A DNA stretch of 64,000 nucleotides from Stutzerimonas stutzeri (GCF_024448695.1 NZ_JAMOHY010000002.1:62001-126000), one strand, 5' to 3'; positions 50,126 through 60,926 are shown, numbered from the stretch's first letter. Program-made: numbers and translations. The notes: generated from the letters alone by a model not told the origin.

Positions 50126-52075
50126 TCAGGTGCGGAAATGCCTCACCAAGCCTTGCAGCTCGACGCCCAGGCGCGCCAGCTCAGCGCTGGCGGCGGCGGT
50201 CTGTTCGCTGGCGCTGGCGCTCTGCTCGCCGATATCGTGCACCCGCGTCACGCTTTCAGAAATATTTTCCGCCACGGCGCTCTGCTCTTCGGCGGCAGCG
50301 GCGATCTGCTGGTTCATCTGCTCGATGGTGGAAACCGACTCGGTGATGCGCCCCAGCGCCGCGCCAGCCTCCTGGGCGAGCTCAACGGTGCGTTGGGTCA
50401 GGTCTCTGCTGCTCTGCATCTGCTCCACCGCCTGCTTGGCAACGCGTTGCAGATTGCCAATCAGGCCTTCGATTTCCTCGGTCGAATCGTGAGTACGGCG
50501 TGCCAGAGCACGCACTTCATCGGCCACCACGGCAAAGCCGCGGCCCTGCTCGCCGGCACGCGCCGCCTCGATGGCGGCGTTGAGCGCCAGCAGATTGGTC
50601 TGCTCGGCGACCGCGCGAATGACTTCCAGAACGCTGCCGATGCGCCCACTTTCGGCGTGCAACGCCTCGATGGCATTGGTTGACTGTTCAACCTCAACGG
50701 CAAGATTACCGACCTGCACCACGGCGTCCTGCACCACCAGATCGCCCTGACGCGCCTGCCGGTCGGCTTCGCCTGCCGCCAGTGAAGCCTGCTCGGCGTT
50801 CTGCGCCACCTCCTGCACGGTGGCCGACATTTCGTGCATGGCGGTCACTACCTGTTCGGTTTCGAGACGCTGGTTCTGCACACCGGCACTGGTCTGGGCA
50901 GTAACTGACGAAAGCTGCTCAGCAGCCGTGGCGATCTGTCCGATTCCGCCGCCGATGCGCCCGATCAGCGTGCGCAGGCTTTGCGTCATGTCGCTCATGG
51001 CCTGCTGGAGCTGACCCAGTTCATCCTGGCGGGTAACCCTCTGCGTCTGAGTCAGATCCCCGCCCGCGACCTGCTGAGCCAGCTGCACGGTGTAGCGCAG
51101 CGGCACCACGATCATGCGCGTGATCAACATGGCAGCGGCCATCCCGATCAGCACCGCCAGAGCGGTAATGACCGTCAACATCAGAAAGGCATTGCTGCGC
51201 TGGGTCTGCATGGCCCCTGTCGCCTGCGCCAACGCCTGGTCGGCGGCGTCGAGGATTCGCTGAGCCTGATTCTGCATCGCCTGTTCCAGCGCGATCCGCG
51301 TACCACGGTTGCCGCGAAACTCGGTAAACGCCTTTTCATAGTTACCGATGGCCGTCAGCGCGCCGTTCATCGTGGCCTGCTGTTCTTCGTTGAGCCAGCG
51401 CTGGAGACCATCTCCGATACTTTTCACCTCGGCGTAGGCCTCGTTCCAGCTATCGACCGCCGCCTGGGAGCTGTTGCCGATGAACATGCTCTCGAAGGTA
51501 CGCAGGTCGAGAATGCGCTTGGTCAGGCCCGAAGTCGCCTCGGCGACAGTCAGCGGATCGCTGCCCTGCAAACGCTCGCCTTCGATGCGCAGCAGCCGAA
51601 CAGCGTCATACATACTGAGCTCGATGAACTCGAATTCCTCTCGGCTCGACTGTGCCGCCTCGTCCATGTGCTCGCGCAGCTGCGCGCCCCGGTCGATCAG
51701 AAAGCCGTATTCGTTGAACTGCGTGGCATAGAGTTCGGCATCGCTGCGAATCTGCCGCAACTGCGCCTGTTCAGCGCTTGTGGACAGCGCTTCCAGCTCG
51801 ATCAGTTCCTGTTTGAGTCGGTCCAGCGTGCCGCGCAAGGCTTCAGCGGACGCTGCCTGTCGGGTCAGAGCGTAATCACGCTCCTGGCCACGGGCATCAA
51901 GAATCGCGGCATTGATGCGTGAAAGCTGGTTCATCTGCGCAGCGCGGGTGAGGATGGAATCCACCGCGTAAAAACCGGTGCCAGCAACACCCAGAGTCAG
52001 CAAAAGGACCATGGCAAAACCGAACAGCAGCTTTTTGCCCACGGAAAAGTTGGCGAAGATATCCACGGATTGCAT
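50126..52075 (-). CDS. Methyl-accepting chemotaxis protein with helical bimodular sensor
   Basis: A 649-residue chemoreceptor. TM1 is at about 13-33 ([18 protein letters not shown]), a long all-helical periplasmic domain of ~255 residues follows, then TM2 near 295-320, a HAMP domain, and the cytoplasmic signalling hairpin with the tip [19 protein letters not shown]. The size and helical character of the sensor fit the helical bimodular (HBM) class, as in P. putida McpS, which binds TCA intermediates. Ligand is inferred. It would control the flagellar kinase CheA. Confidence 0.88.
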   Translation of the reverse strand: MQSVDIFANFSVGKKLLFGFAMVLLLTLGVAGTGFYAVDSILTRAAQMNQLSRINAAILDARGQERDYALTRQAASAEALRGTLDRLKQELIELEALSTSAEQAQLRQIRSDAELYATQFNEYGFLIDRGAQLREHMDEAAQSSREEFEFIELSMYDAVRLLRIEGERLQGSDPLTVAEATSGLTKRILDLRTFESMFIGNSSQAAVDSWNEAYAEVKSIGDGLQRWLNEEQQATMNGALTAIGNYEKAFTEFRGNRGTRIALEQAMQNQAQRILDAADQALAQATGAMQTQRSNAFLMLTVITALAVLIGMAAAMLITRMIVVPLRYTVQLAQQVAGGDLTQTQRVTRQDELGQLQQAMSDMTQSLRTLIGRIGGGIGQIATAAEQLSSVTAQTSAGVQNQRLETEQVVTAMHEMSATVQEVAQNAEQASLAAGEADRQARQGDLVVQDAVVQVGNLAVEVEQSTNAIEALHAESGRIGSVLEVIRAVAEQTNLLALNAAIEAARAGEQGRGFAVVADEVRALARRTHDSTEEIEGLIGNLQRVAKQAVEQMQSSRDLTQRTVELAQEAGAALGRITESVSTIEQMNQQIAAAAEEQSAVAENISESVTRVHDIGEQSASASEQTAAASAELARLGVELQGLVRHFRT

Positions 52076-52234
52076 CAGAAAAGCCCTACAAATGGGGTAT
52101 TACGAAGTCGCCGGGGGGGTTGCGACTGGAGCGAGGGCGAAATCATAGCCTTTTAGTCGGTCATTGGCAGCAAAACGTCAACAATCCATCGCCATAAATC
52201 AGACAAAGTGCATGCTCACACTGCGTTCAGTGGC

Positions 52235-54016
52235 TCAGTGCTGCTGCAAATGCCCATAGAGCCGCGCATAAAGCCCACCCTCGGCGATCAACTGCAGATG
52301 CTCGCCCTGCTCGGCGATCCGCCCGTCGTCGAACACCAACACCCGGTCGGCCTGCTTCACCGCCGACAGCCGGTGGGCAATGATCAGGGTCGTGCGACCC
52401 TTGAGGAAGCGGTTCAGTCCCTGATGCAGGGCATATTCGGTGGCACTGTCCAGCGCCGAAGTCGCCTCGTCGAGGATCACCACGCTTGGCTCGGCGAGGA
52501 TCATCCGTGCCACGGCCAGCCGCTGTCGCTGGCCGCCCGACAGGCGCACGCCAGAGCGCCCGACCACGCTGTCCAGCCCAGCGGGCAATTGGCGAATGGT
52601 GTCTGCCAGCTGGGCGATGTCCAGCGCTTCCCAGCAAGCCTGATCGTCACGTTCGCGGCCCATCAACAGGTTGGCTCGCACCGTATCGTTGAACAACGCC
52701 GGATGTTGCAAGACCACCGCCACATGTTCGCGCACGGTATCCAGCCCGATCTGCTCGAGCGTGGCATCGCCATAGCGAATCTCGCCTGTCTGAGCGCGAT
52801 ACAGCCCCAGCAGCAATTGCACCAGGGTGCTTTTGCCGCCACCGCTGGCGCCGACGATGGCGACCTTCTCGCCGGGTGCGATACTCAAGTCCAGACCTTC
52901 CAGCACCGGCTCGTCCTGATAGGAAAAACTCAGGCCGCGCACTTCGATACCCACCGTGCGACCCGCCGCGAAGGGGTTGCGACCACCTTCGTATTGCGGT
53001 TCGTCAGCCCGTGCCAGCAACTGGTTGATTCGCGTCAGCGCGCCACCGGCGGCATAGAAGGCGTATTGCAGGCTGAGCAGTTGCTCAACCGGTCCGATCA
53101 TGAACCACAGATAGCTGAACACCGCCAGCATCTGCCCGATGGACAGGTCCGAGAGCAGCACGGTGATCATCGCGGCAGCACGGAACACGTCGATGCCGAA
53201 TTGGAACAACAGACCGCTGGCGCGATTGGAGGCATCGGTTTTCCACTGCGAGGCCACGGCATGATCGCGCACCTCACGGGCCTTGTGCCCCAGCCGCCCG
53301 AGGAAGAATCCCTGGCGGTTGCCGGCGCGCACTTCCTGAATCGCATCCAGGGTTTCGGTGAGCGCCTGGGTGAAGCGCGAGGTGCTGTCGTTTTCCAGTT
53401 TTTTCAGATGCTTGACGCGCTTGCCCAGCTGCACCGTGGCATAGATCACCAGCGGATTGAACAGCAGGATCAGCAGCGCCAGCTGCCAGTGCATCCACAG
53501 CAGGATCGCCGCCGTGCCGGCAATCGACAGAATCGCCACCAGCAGGCGGCTAAGGGTTTCACCGATGAATTTGTCGATGGTTTCCAGATCGGTGACCAGA
53601 TGCGCCGCCACCGTACCGCCGCCGAGGCTTTCGTATTCGGCCAGGGCGATACGCTTGAGACGTTCGATCAGGCGGATGCGTATCCGGTAGACGATGTCCT
53701 TCGACAGCCGTGCGAACAGCCGCGCCTGCAACACGTTGAACACCAGCGCAGAGCCTCGCAGCAACAGCGTCAGGCAGAGCATCAGGCCGATATAGCCAAG
53801 CGCCGTCTGCCACTCGGCTGGCAGGAAGCGATCCATGATCTGCAGCGCCGTATTGCCGTCGCCAAGCAGCACTTCATCAACCAGCAGCGGCAGCAACAAG
53901 GGAATCGGCACGCTGCTGAGGGTCGCCAACACGGCAACCAGATTGGCCAGGATCAACGCCTTGCGGTGGTGCAGCGCGAGACGGCGGATTTCCGCCCAGC
54001 TGAGCTGGTCAGGCAT
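52235..54016 (-). CDS. ABC transporter, fused permease-ATPase
   Basis: A 593-residue half-transporter with six N-terminal helices (to about residue 310) and a nucleotide-binding domain with Walker A GASGGGKST, signature LSGGQRQR, and Walker B VVILDEATSALD. This is the MsbA/multidrug exporter type, active as a dimer. Substrate unknown. It overlaps the DsbA-like gene by eight bases, so they are co-transcribed. Confidence 0.9.
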   Translation of the reverse strand: MPDQLSWAEIRRLALHHRKALILANLVAVLATLSSVPIPLLLPLLVDEVLLGDGNTALQIMDRFLPAEWQTALGYIGLMLCLTLLLRGSALVFNVLQARLFARLSKDIVYRIRIRLIERLKRIALAEYESLGGGTVAAHLVTDLETIDKFIGETLSRLLVAILSIAGTAAILLWMHWQLALLILLFNPLVIYATVQLGKRVKHLKKLENDSTSRFTQALTETLDAIQEVRAGNRQGFFLGRLGHKAREVRDHAVASQWKTDASNRASGLLFQFGIDVFRAAAMITVLLSDLSIGQMLAVFSYLWFMIGPVEQLLSLQYAFYAAGGALTRINQLLARADEPQYEGGRNPFAAGRTVGIEVRGLSFSYQDEPVLEGLDLSIAPGEKVAIVGASGGGKSTLVQLLLGLYRAQTGEIRYGDATLEQIGLDTVREHVAVVLQHPALFNDTVRANLLMGRERDDQACWEALDIAQLADTIRQLPAGLDSVVGRSGVRLSGGQRQRLAVARMILAEPSVVILDEATSALDSATEYALHQGLNRFLKGRTTLIIAHRLSAVKQADRVLVFDDGRIAEQGEHLQLIAEGGLYARLYGHLQQH

Positions 54017-54641
54017 GCGCGTTGCGCTCCAGCCAGCGCGCCAGCAACGGACTCAGCGCTGCCAGGGGCTGGTAGCCATTATTCAGCAACGCCAATTGGC
54101 CATCGTGTTCGGCGAGCAAGGTGGGAAAGCCTGCGATGCCAAGATTGCACGCCCAGTCGAAATCGGCGACGGTCGCATCGCGAATGGCCTGGGAGTCGAA
54201 ACGGTCGGAAAACTCGCCACGCGGCAACCCTACGGATTCGGCCAGTCCCACCAGCTGCTGCGGCAGGGTGACGTCACAGCGCTCCACGTAGAAGGCCTGC
54301 TGGATACGCAGCGCCAACGGCCAGACGCTCTGCTCATCGAGGACACGCGCTGCCACCAGCGCCCGACAGGCGGGCTCGGTGTCGTAGATCAGCCCGTCGG
54401 GCAAGCCCTGCTCAAGATCGAAGGGTTGCGCGCTGGCTTCATGAACCGCGCGCCAATAGGACAGCGTGCGCTCGCGTCCGGCGCTGTCCATGACCAGGCG
54501 TTCGCGGCGCAGGCCGCCAACCACCAGCTGCATCCCGACGCCACAGGCGCGCGCCTGCTCCGCCAAAGCTTGCGCCACCGGCGCAAACCCCCAGCACCAG
54601 GAGCACATGGGGTCCATTACATAGATCAGTCGGGTGCTCAT
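54009..54641 (-). CDS. DsbA-family thioredoxin-fold protein
   Basis: A 210-residue protein with a CSWC redox motif at residues 13-16 (VMDPMCSWCWGFAP) and the DsbA/2-hydroxychromene isomerase helical insertion. GFPTLL carries the cis-proline. No signal peptide, so it acts in the cytoplasm; FrnE-like disulfide oxidoreductases have the same form. The start at 54641 gives the family N-terminus. It is directly upstream of the ABC exporter gene. Confidence 0.83.
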   Translation of the reverse strand: MSTRLIYVMDPMCSWCWGFAPVAQALAEQARACGVGMQLVVGGLRRERLVMDSAGRERTLSYWRAVHEASAQPFDLEQGLPDGLIYDTEPACRALVAARVLDEQSVWPLALRIQQAFYVERCDVTLPQQLVGLAESVGLPRGEFSDRFDSQAIRDATVADFDWACNLGIAGFPTLLAEHDGQLALLNNGYQPLAALSPLLARWLERNAHA

Positions 54642-54663
54642 CAGCGCTCCTGAATCGGTGCTG

Positions 54664-55599
54664 TCACACACCCTGTTTGCGGTAGTTGTGACCGATGGGA
54701 TGTGGCTGGTTGCGTTCGAGCGCCAGCTCGATCTGTTTTTGCCGTTCACGTGCGCTGGTGCGGGTTTTCTCGCTCAGCGTATTCCAGCAATGCGGGCAAC
54801 TGATACCGGGAACGTAGTGCTCGGACTCGCGCTCCTGCGCCGAAACAGGCGTGCGGCAGGCATGACACTGGGCGAAATCGCCCTTGCCGAGATCGTGGCG
54901 CACGGTCACCCGGTTGTCGAACACATAACAGTCGCCGCGCCAGCGAGTCTCGTCCTCGGGCACCTCCTCCAGGTATTTGAGGATGCCGCCCTTGAGGTGG
55001 TAGACCTCCTCGAAGCCCTCGCCCAGCATGTAGCTCGACGCCTTCTCGCAGCGAATACCGCCGGTGCAGAACATCGCCACCTTCTTGTGTTTGGCCGGGT
55101 CGTAATGCGCCTTGATGTACTCGGGAAACTCGCGAAAGGATTGGGTCTGCGGATCGATCGCACCCTCGAAGGTGCCGATCGCCACTTCGTAGTCGTTGCG
55201 GGTGTCGATCAGCAGCACTTCGGGGTCGTCGATCAGTGCGTTCCAATCCTTGGGTTCGACATAGGTGCCGACGCGCCGGTTGGGGTCGACACCCGGCACG
55301 CCGAGGGTGACGATCTCCTTTTTCAGCTTGACCTTGGTGCGATAGAACGGCGGTTCGTCGCAGCGGGATTCCTTGTGGTCGATATCAGCCAGGCGCGGAT
55401 CGGTGCCGAACCAGGCCAGCAGCGCATCGATACCTTCGCGGCTACCTGCAACGGTACCGTTGATGCCTTCCTCGGCGAGCAGCAGCGTGCCCTTGATACC
55501 GTTGGCTTCGAGGACGGCAAGCAGCGGCTCACGCAACGCGACGTAGTCCGGCAAAGAGACGAACTTGTACAGCGCCGCGACGACGATTTTCTGGGTCAT
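54664..55599 (-). CDS. trhO: tRNA uridine-34 5-hydroxylase TrhO
   Basis: TrhO (YceA) uses oxygen to hydroxylate uridine 34 of some tRNAs. The 311-residue product has an acylphosphatase-like N-terminal part, a rhodanese domain with the catalytic cysteine in [13 protein letters not shown], and a C-terminal zinc-like CHACRTPVS...CPHCWNTL. The start [14 protein letters not shown] at 55599 fits the family. It begins upstream of the DsbA-like gene on the same strand, 22 bases apart. Confidence 0.94.
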   Translation of the reverse strand: MTQKIVVAALYKFVSLPDYVALREPLLAVLEANGIKGTLLLAEEGINGTVAGSREGIDALLAWFGTDPRLADIDHKESRCDEPPFYRTKVKLKKEIVTLGVPGVDPNRRVGTYVEPKDWNALIDDPEVLLIDTRNDYEVAIGTFEGAIDPQTQSFREFPEYIKAHYDPAKHKKVAMFCTGGIRCEKASSYMLGEGFEEVYHLKGGILKYLEEVPEDETRWRGDCYVFDNRVTVRHDLGKGDFAQCHACRTPVSAQERESEHYVPGISCPHCWNTLSEKTRTSARERQKQIELALERNQPHPIGHNYRKQGV

Positions 55600-55688
55600 G
55601 AGGGATATTTCTCCAGTGGTCACCCTCGTAAAGGGCGGACCGGTAAAAGCGATTTCCAGCGGGTAGTCGAACGGGGCGAAGTTTACCT

Positions 55689-55735
55689 GTGGGAGCGGAT
55701 TTATCCGCGAATATCGCGGCTGAAGCCGCTCCCAC
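55689..55735. repeat. REP palindrome, copy 2
   Basis: A 47-base element whose reverse complement is copy 1 (49918-49963) plus a single base in the centre (GATATTC against GAATTC). It lies upstream of trhO and downstream of bolA. Confidence 0.85.
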
Positions 55736-55773
55736 AAAAACAGGCCTGCTCGGCCTCAGCGCCCAACGACTAT

Positions 55774-56070
55774 TTACTTATGCCCACCAGCACAGACGGG
55801 TGAAGCCGGCACCACGCTCTGTTGCTGCCATTCTTCCGGCGTGTAGGTGTGCAGCGCCAGGGCATGGATCTGCTGCATCAGTTCGCCCATTGCCGCATAA
55901 GCCTTCTGGTGACGCTTGACGGCGTTCAGGCCGGCAAACTGCTGGCTGACAATCACCGCCTTGTAGTGGGTTTCCTGCCCCCGGCTGTGCATATGGCTTT
56001 CATCAAGCACCTGCAGATGCTCGGGTTGCAGCGCCTGCAGGGCGTTTTCAATCATGTTCAGTCTGGTCAT
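55774..56070 (-). CDS. bolA: BolA-family protein
   Basis: A 98-residue BolA-domain protein. The family has a class-II KH-like fold and binds [2Fe-2S] clusters together with monothiol glutaredoxins. The segments VLDESHMHSRGQETHYKAVIVSQQFAGLNAVKRHQKAY and ALALHTYTPEEW are typical, with the conserved histidines. ATG 56070 is preferred; an internal ATG at 56055 lacks a ribosome site. It lies 15 bases after the DUF2059 gene, same strand. Confidence 0.86.
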   Translation of the reverse strand: MTRLNMIENALQALQPEHLQVLDESHMHSRGQETHYKAVIVSQQFAGLNAVKRHQKAYAAMGELMQQIHALALHTYTPEEWQQQSVVPASPVCAGGHK

Positions 56071-56085
56071 GCCTGGCTAACTCCG

Positions 56086-56595
56086 TCAGGGCTTCTTCTG
56101 GGTATCGAGTTCGGCGGTCATTTCGGCCAGCAGCTTGTTCACCTGAGGCACGGCGTTTTCCAGCCTGGCCTGGGTCAGCTGTGCCGAGCGCGCGTTGAGT
56201 TGCGGCAACCTGGCCAGCACTTTCTTGCCCAGTTCGGAAGCATAGAATTCATTCAACTCGGCCAGCTCCTGCTCGCTGAACACTTCGCTGTAGAGTGCTA
56301 TCAACTCTGGCTTGAGCTTGTCCCAGCCGATCTCCCGGTCAAGCACGGCATCGGCCTTGGACTGGTAGCTTTCCAGCAGGGCGCGCTTGCTTTCCGGTGC
56401 CTGCGTCTGGGCAAAGCGCTCGGCAAATCCCTGCTGGACCTGTGCATAGATCGGCACGGTCAGGCGATTGGCGCTGACCAGTTCAAGGAATCGCTCGGCC
56501 CGAGCGGCGTGGCCGGCATCGTCGGCGCTGACCTGCACGCTGAAGAGTGCCAGCGACAAGGCACTGCAAAGGCCGGCTATACGAAGAAAGTGCAT
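56086..56595 (-). CDS. DUF2059 exported protein
   Basis: A 169-residue protein with a Sec signal peptide (MHFLRIAGLCSALSLALFSVQVSA, cut before DDAG) and one helical DUF2059 domain (ERFLELVSANRLT; LIALYSEVFSEQELAELNEFYAS). DUF2059 proteins are periplasmic and of unknown role. The start at 56595 gives a proper signal peptide. Confidence 0.85.
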   Translation of the reverse strand: MHFLRIAGLCSALSLALFSVQVSADDAGHAARAERFLELVSANRLTVPIYAQVQQGFAERFAQTQAPESKRALLESYQSKADAVLDREIGWDKLKPELIALYSEVFSEQELAELNEFYASELGKKVLARLPQLNARSAQLTQARLENAVPQVNKLLAEMTAELDTQKKP

Positions 56596-56750
56596 TGAGT
56601 AATCCTTGGTGGGCGATAGATGAGCCTTAGTGGACACATTCTGCGCGCGGAGTTCCAATCACTCAAGGAACAGCAGGCCAGCCGATTGAACCCGTGCCGG
56701 TTCCGGGCGACCTAATGAGCTAGATACCATCATTCTCAATGGAGTACGGC

Positions 56751-58136
56751 ATGACCCGCACCGAAACCGACAGCCTTGGCCCCGTGGAAGTACCGGAACA
56801 GGCCTACTGGGGCGCTCAGACCCAGCGTTCGTTGAGCAACTTTGCCATCGGTGACCAGCGCATGCCCCTGGCCGTCTGCCACGCCCTGGCGTTGATCAAG
56901 AAAGCAGCCGCGCGGGTCAACGACCGTATCGGAGATTTGCCACCCGATATCGCCCGTCTGATCGAACAGGCCGCCGACGAGGTTCTCCACGGCCAGCATG
57001 ACGACCAGTTTCCCCTGGTGGTCTGGCAGACTGGCAGCGGCACCCAGAGCAACATGAACGTCAACGAAGTGATAGCCGGTCGCGCCAACGAACTGGCCGG
57101 CGGCACCCGCGGCGGCAAGAGCCCGGTGCACCCCAACGATCACGTCAATCGCGCGCAGAGTTCCAACGACTGCTTCCCCACCGCCATGCACATCGCGACC
57201 GCCCGGGCGATCCATGACCAACTGCTGCCGGCCATCGCCGAGCTGTCCGGCGGACTGGCCGAGCAGGCGGCGCGCCATGGCAAGCTGGTCAAGACCGGAC
57301 GCACCCACATGATGGATGCCACACCTGTCACCTTCGGCCAGGAGTTGTCGGCGTTCGTTGCGCAACTTGACATCGCCGAGCGCGCCATTCGCCAGACACT
57401 GCCGGCGGTGCTCGAACTGGCCCAGGGCGGTACCGCAGTCGGCACCGGACTCAACGCTCCACACGGCTTTGCCGACGCCATCGCAGCGGAACTGGCCGCG
57501 CTCTCGGGACTGCCTTTCATCTCGGCGCCGAACAAGTTCGCTGCGCTGTCCGGCCATGAACCGCTGGTGGCGCTCTCCGGCGCACTCAAGACCCTTGCCG
57601 TGGCGCTGATGAAGATCGCCAACGACCTGCGCCTGCTCGGCTCCGGCCCACGCGGGGGGTTTGCCGAAGTGCGTCTGCCCGCCAACGAGCCGGGTAGCTC
57701 GATCATGCCCGGCAAGGTCAACCCGACCCAGTGCGAAGCGCTGTCGATGCTCGCCTGTCAGGTCATGGGCAACGACGTGACCATCGGTTTTGCCGCCAGC
57801 CAGGGGCATCTGCAGCTGAACGTGTTCAAGCCGGTGATCATCCACAACCTGCTGGAATCGATCCGCCTGCTGGCCGATGGCTGCCGCAACTTCAACAGCC
57901 ACTGCATCAGCGGCATGGAACCAGACGCCGAGCGCATGGCCGAGCACCTGGAGCGCGGCCTGATGCTGGTGACGGCGCTCAACCCCCACATCGGCTACGA
58001 CAAGGCCGCGGAAATCGCCAAGAAAGCCTATGCCGAAGGCAGCACCCTGCGTGAAGCGGCGCTGGAGCTGGGCTATCTCAGCGATGAAGAGTTCGATCAA
58101 TGGGTGCGCCCGGAAACCATGCTGGAACCGGGCTGA
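56751..58136 (+). CDS. fumC: Class II fumarase FumC
   Basis: FumC interconverts fumarate and malate in the TCA cycle and is iron-independent, so Pseudomonas uses it under iron limitation and oxidative stress. The 461-residue product has the signature [11 protein letters not shown], the [15 protein letters not shown] substrate loop, and [16 protein letters not shown] 56751 has GGAG seven bases upstream; the ATG at 56739 overlaps that site and is unlikely. It converges on a thiolase gene with only four bases between stop codons. Confidence 0.96.
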   Translation: MTRTETDSLGPVEVPEQAYWGAQTQRSLSNFAIGDQRMPLAVCHALALIKKAAARVNDRIGDLPPDIARLIEQAADEVLHGQHDDQFPLVVWQTGSGTQSNMNVNEVIAGRANELAGGTRGGKSPVHPNDHVNRAQSSNDCFPTAMHIATARAIHDQLLPAIAELSGGLAEQAARHGKLVKTGRTHMMDATPVTFGQELSAFVAQLDIAERAIRQTLPAVLELAQGGTAVGTGLNAPHGFADAIAAELAALSGLPFISAPNKFAALSGHEPLVALSGALKTLAVALMKIANDLRLLGSGPRGGFAEVRLPANEPGSSIMPGKVNPTQCEALSMLACQVMGNDVTIGFAASQGHLQLNVFKPVIIHNLLESIRLLADGCRNFNSHCISGMEPDAERMAEHLERGLMLVTALNPHIGYDKAAEIAKKAYAEGSTLREAALELGYLSDEEFDQWVRPETMLEPG

Positions 58137-58140
58137 GCGA

Positions 58141-59325
58141 TCAGCGTACCGCTTCGAACAGACCCGACGCTCCCATACCGCCGCCCACGCACATGGTCAC
58201 CACGCCGTAGCGCAGATTGCGCCGCTGCAGCTCGCGAAGCAGGTGGCCCGCCGTGCGCGAACCCGTCATGCCGAAGGGGTGGCCAATGGCGATGGAGCCG
58301 CCGTTGACGTTAAATTTCTCGTTGTCTATTTCCAGCCGATCGCGGCAGTACAGGCACTGAGAGGCAAAAGCTTCATTGAGCTCCCACAGGTCGATGTCCG
58401 CCACTTGAAGGCCCGCGGCCTTGAGCAGCTTGGGCACCGAGAAGACCGGGCCTATGCCCATTTCCTCCGGCTCGCAGCCGGCGACGGTGAAGCCACGGAA
58501 GAACGCCCGAGGCTTGAGACCGAGTTCGATGGCCTTGTCCAGGCTCATCACCAGCGTCATGGAGGCACCATCGGACAGCTGTGAGGCGTTACCGGCAGTG
58601 ACGGAGCCGTCCTCGGCGAACACCGGCTTCAGGCCCGAGAGGTTCTCAAGCGTGGTATCCGGGCGGTTGCAATCGTCACGGTCGACCACGCCTTCGTGCT
58701 CGGTACGCTCGCCGGTCTGCTTGTCTTCGGTGAAGTAGCGAACGCTCATCGGCACGATCTCGTCGCCGAACAGCCCTTGCGCCTGGGCCCGCGCGGTGCG
58801 CTGCTGGCTTTGCAGCGCATAGATGTCCTGCTGCTCGCGCGTGACGCTGTAACGACGCGCAACTAGCTCGGCCGTCTGGCCCATGCTGTGATAGATGCCC
58901 GGCACCTGTGCCTGGATGATCGGGTTGTACAGATGGTCGGTGTTCTGGCTTTTGGCCGTCAGGGTAATGGATTCGACCCCACCGGCAACGATCACGTCGC
59001 TACAGCCGGAAGCGATCTGATTGGCTGCGATGGCAATGGCCTGCAGGCCCGAAGAGCAGTAGCGGTTCAGGGTCATGCCTGGGCAGGCGATGCCCAGGCG
59101 GGACAACACGGCCACGTTACGCCCGATGTTGTAACCCTGCGCGCCTTCGTTGGAGCCGGCGCCGACGATGCAGTCATCCACCCGCGCGGGGTCCAGGTCG
59201 TTGCGCGACAGCAGCGCGTTCACACAATGGGCTGCCATGTCATCCGGACGGGTCATATTGAACTTGCCGCGAAACGACTTGGCCAGACCGGTCCGCACGC
59301 TGTCGACAATCACTACTTCACCCAT
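58141..59325 (-). CDS. Acetyl-CoA acetyltransferase family thiolase
   Basis: A 394-residue thiolase with the nucleophile cysteine in NRYCSSGLQAIAIAA, WELNEAFASQ, NVNGGSIAIGHPFGMTGSR, and the second cysteine in GVVTMCVGGGMG. It may act in biosynthetic acetoacetyl-CoA formation or in beta-oxidation of some substrate; neither is decided by sequence. It is distinct from FadA in the same window. The start at 59325 (MGEVVIVDSVRTGLAK) is the family N-terminus. Confidence 0.9.
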   Translation of the reverse strand: MGEVVIVDSVRTGLAKSFRGKFNMTRPDDMAAHCVNALLSRNDLDPARVDDCIVGAGSNEGAQGYNIGRNVAVLSRLGIACPGMTLNRYCSSGLQAIAIAANQIASGCSDVIVAGGVESITLTAKSQNTDHLYNPIIQAQVPGIYHSMGQTAELVARRYSVTREQQDIYALQSQQRTARAQAQGLFGDEIVPMSVRYFTEDKQTGERTEHEGVVDRDDCNRPDTTLENLSGLKPVFAEDGSVTAGNASQLSDGASMTLVMSLDKAIELGLKPRAFFRGFTVAGCEPEEMGIGPVFSVPKLLKAAGLQVADIDLWELNEAFASQCLYCRDRLEIDNEKFNVNGGSIAIGHPFGMTGSRTAGHLLRELQRRNLRYGVVTMCVGGGMGASGLFEAVR

Positions 59326-59435
59326 GGCATACCTCAGGGATCTTGTTGTTGAAGATATCCCCGAGAATAGTGGCGACAACGCGACCAGCGCGACGACCAT
59401 TCAGGCCGCATATGCACGGCCATGGTCCGACAGGA

Positions 59436-60926
59436 CTAGTTGGCGATAGCGGCTTCCAGCGCCTCGTTGAGCGTGCGCAGCACCTTGATCCGGGCAAAGC
59501 GCTTGTCGTTGGCTTCCACCAGCGTCCAGGGCGCAATTTCGGTGCTGGTGCGGTCGACCATGTCTGTCACCGCATTGCCGTATTCATCCCACTTCTCGCG
59601 ATTGCGCCAATCTTCCTCGGTGATCTTGAAGCGTTTGTGCGGGATGGTTTCGCGTTCCCTGAACCGCTCCAGCTGAGTCTGCTTGTCGATGGACAGCCAG
59701 AACTTGACCACCACCACACCGGCGTCGATCAATTGTTCCTCGAAATCGTTGATCTCGTTGTAAGCCCGCAGCCATTCATCCGCCGAGCAGAAACCCTCGA
59801 CCCGCTCGACCAGCACGCGGCCATACCATGAACGGTCGAAGATGGTGAACTGTCCTCGCGCCGGAACCCCACGCCAGAAGCGCCAGAGCCAGGGCTTGGC
59901 CCGCTCGTCCTCGCTGGGAGCGGCCACCTGCACGGTGCGGTACAGACGCGGGTCCAGCGCACCAGTGATGCGACGGATGGCACTGCCCTTGCCGGCTGCG
60001 TCATGCCCCTCGAAAAGCGCCAGCACGCCACGCTTGCGCAGACGGCGATCACGCAGCAAGCGGGAAAGACGCGCCTGCTCGTCGGCCAGTTGTTGCTTAT
60101 AAGCATCCTTGTCGAGCTTCTGCGAGAGATCCAGGCTACCGAGCAGGCTGATCTGATTCATGCTCATGTCCGCCTCGACCGGCGCGGAATGCGGCGCCAC
60201 GGCATGACCATCGACTGCATCCAGCGCCGCATTCAGACCACCGAGCAACAGACGCCCGGCAATCAGGCTGCGGTAGCGCTCATCCGCCCCCTCGATCACA
60301 TACCAGGGTGCGAAATTCCGGCTACTGCGACGCAGGATCAGTTCGCCATGCTGCACGAACTTGTCGTAAGTCTTGGACTGCTGCCAATCCAGTGGGCTGA
60401 TGCGCCAGCTATGCAGCGGATCGTCCTTGAGCGAATCAAGGCGCTTGAGCATGCGGTCCTTGGACAGGTGAAACCAGAACTTGAAGATCAACACACCTTC
60501 GTCGCAGAGCATGCGTTCCAGACGCTGCGCACGACCGATGGCCAGTTCCAGATCAACCTTGCGCGTGCGGCCATGCACGCGGTCTTCAAGCATCTTGCTG
60601 TACCAGTTGCCGAAGAAAATGCCGGTCTGCCCCTTCGCCGGCAGACGTCGCCAGTAGCGCCAGGCGGACGGACGCGCAAGTTCCTCGTCAGTCGGCACGT
60701 CGAAGCTGTCAACACGAATCAGGCGTGGGTCCATCCATTCATTGAGCAGCTTGATCGTCTCGCCCTTGCCCGCGCCTTCAATCCCGTTGATCAGGATAAG
60801 CACCGGAAAGCGCGCCTGTTCCCGAAGACGATTCTGGGCATTGAGCAAGGCTTCGCGCAGGATCGGCACTTCAGCGTCGTAGGTGGCCTTGTCGATGCTG
60901 TGACCGATTTCTGCAGACTCGAACAT
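59436..60926 (-). CDS. pap: Polyphosphate:AMP phosphotransferase (two-domain PPK2)
   Basis: Pap transfers phosphate from polyphosphate to AMP to make ADP. The 496-residue protein consists of two fused PPK2 domains. The first has Walker A INGIEGAGKGETIK (~48-60) and the second EGHDAAGKGSAIRR (~305-317); each has a later lid with PSAWRYWRRLPAKGQ or PWLWRFWRGVPARGQ. Double-domain PPK2 enzymes are the class II type described in P. aeruginosa. It is a single gene. Confidence 0.93.
   Translation of the reverse strand: MFESAEIGHSIDKATYDAEVPILREALLNAQNRLREQARFPVLILINGIEGAGKGETIKLLNEWMDPRLIRVDSFDVPTDEELARPSAWRYWRRLPAKGQTGIFFGNWYSKMLEDRVHGRTRKVDLELAIGRAQRLERMLCDEGVLIFKFWFHLSKDRMLKRLDSLKDDPLHSWRISPLDWQQSKTYDKFVQHGELILRRSSRNFAPWYVIEGADERYRSLIAGRLLLGGLNAALDAVDGHAVAPHSAPVEADMSMNQISLLGSLDLSQKLDKDAYKQQLADEQARLSRLLRDRRLRKRGVLALFEGHDAAGKGSAIRRITGALDPRLYRTVQVAAPSEDERAKPWLWRFWRGVPARGQFTIFDRSWYGRVLVERVEGFCSADEWLRAYNEINDFEEQLIDAGVVVVKFWLSIDKQTQLERFRERETIPHKRFKITEEDWRNREKWDEYGNAVTDMVDRTSTEIAPWTLVEANDKRFARIKVLRTLNEALEAAIAN

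Noticed and set aside
52208-54271. Plus-strand open frame of 687 codons opposite the ABC transporter
   Set aside because: Gln/His/Arg-rich antisense shadow of the transporter and the DsbA-like gene.
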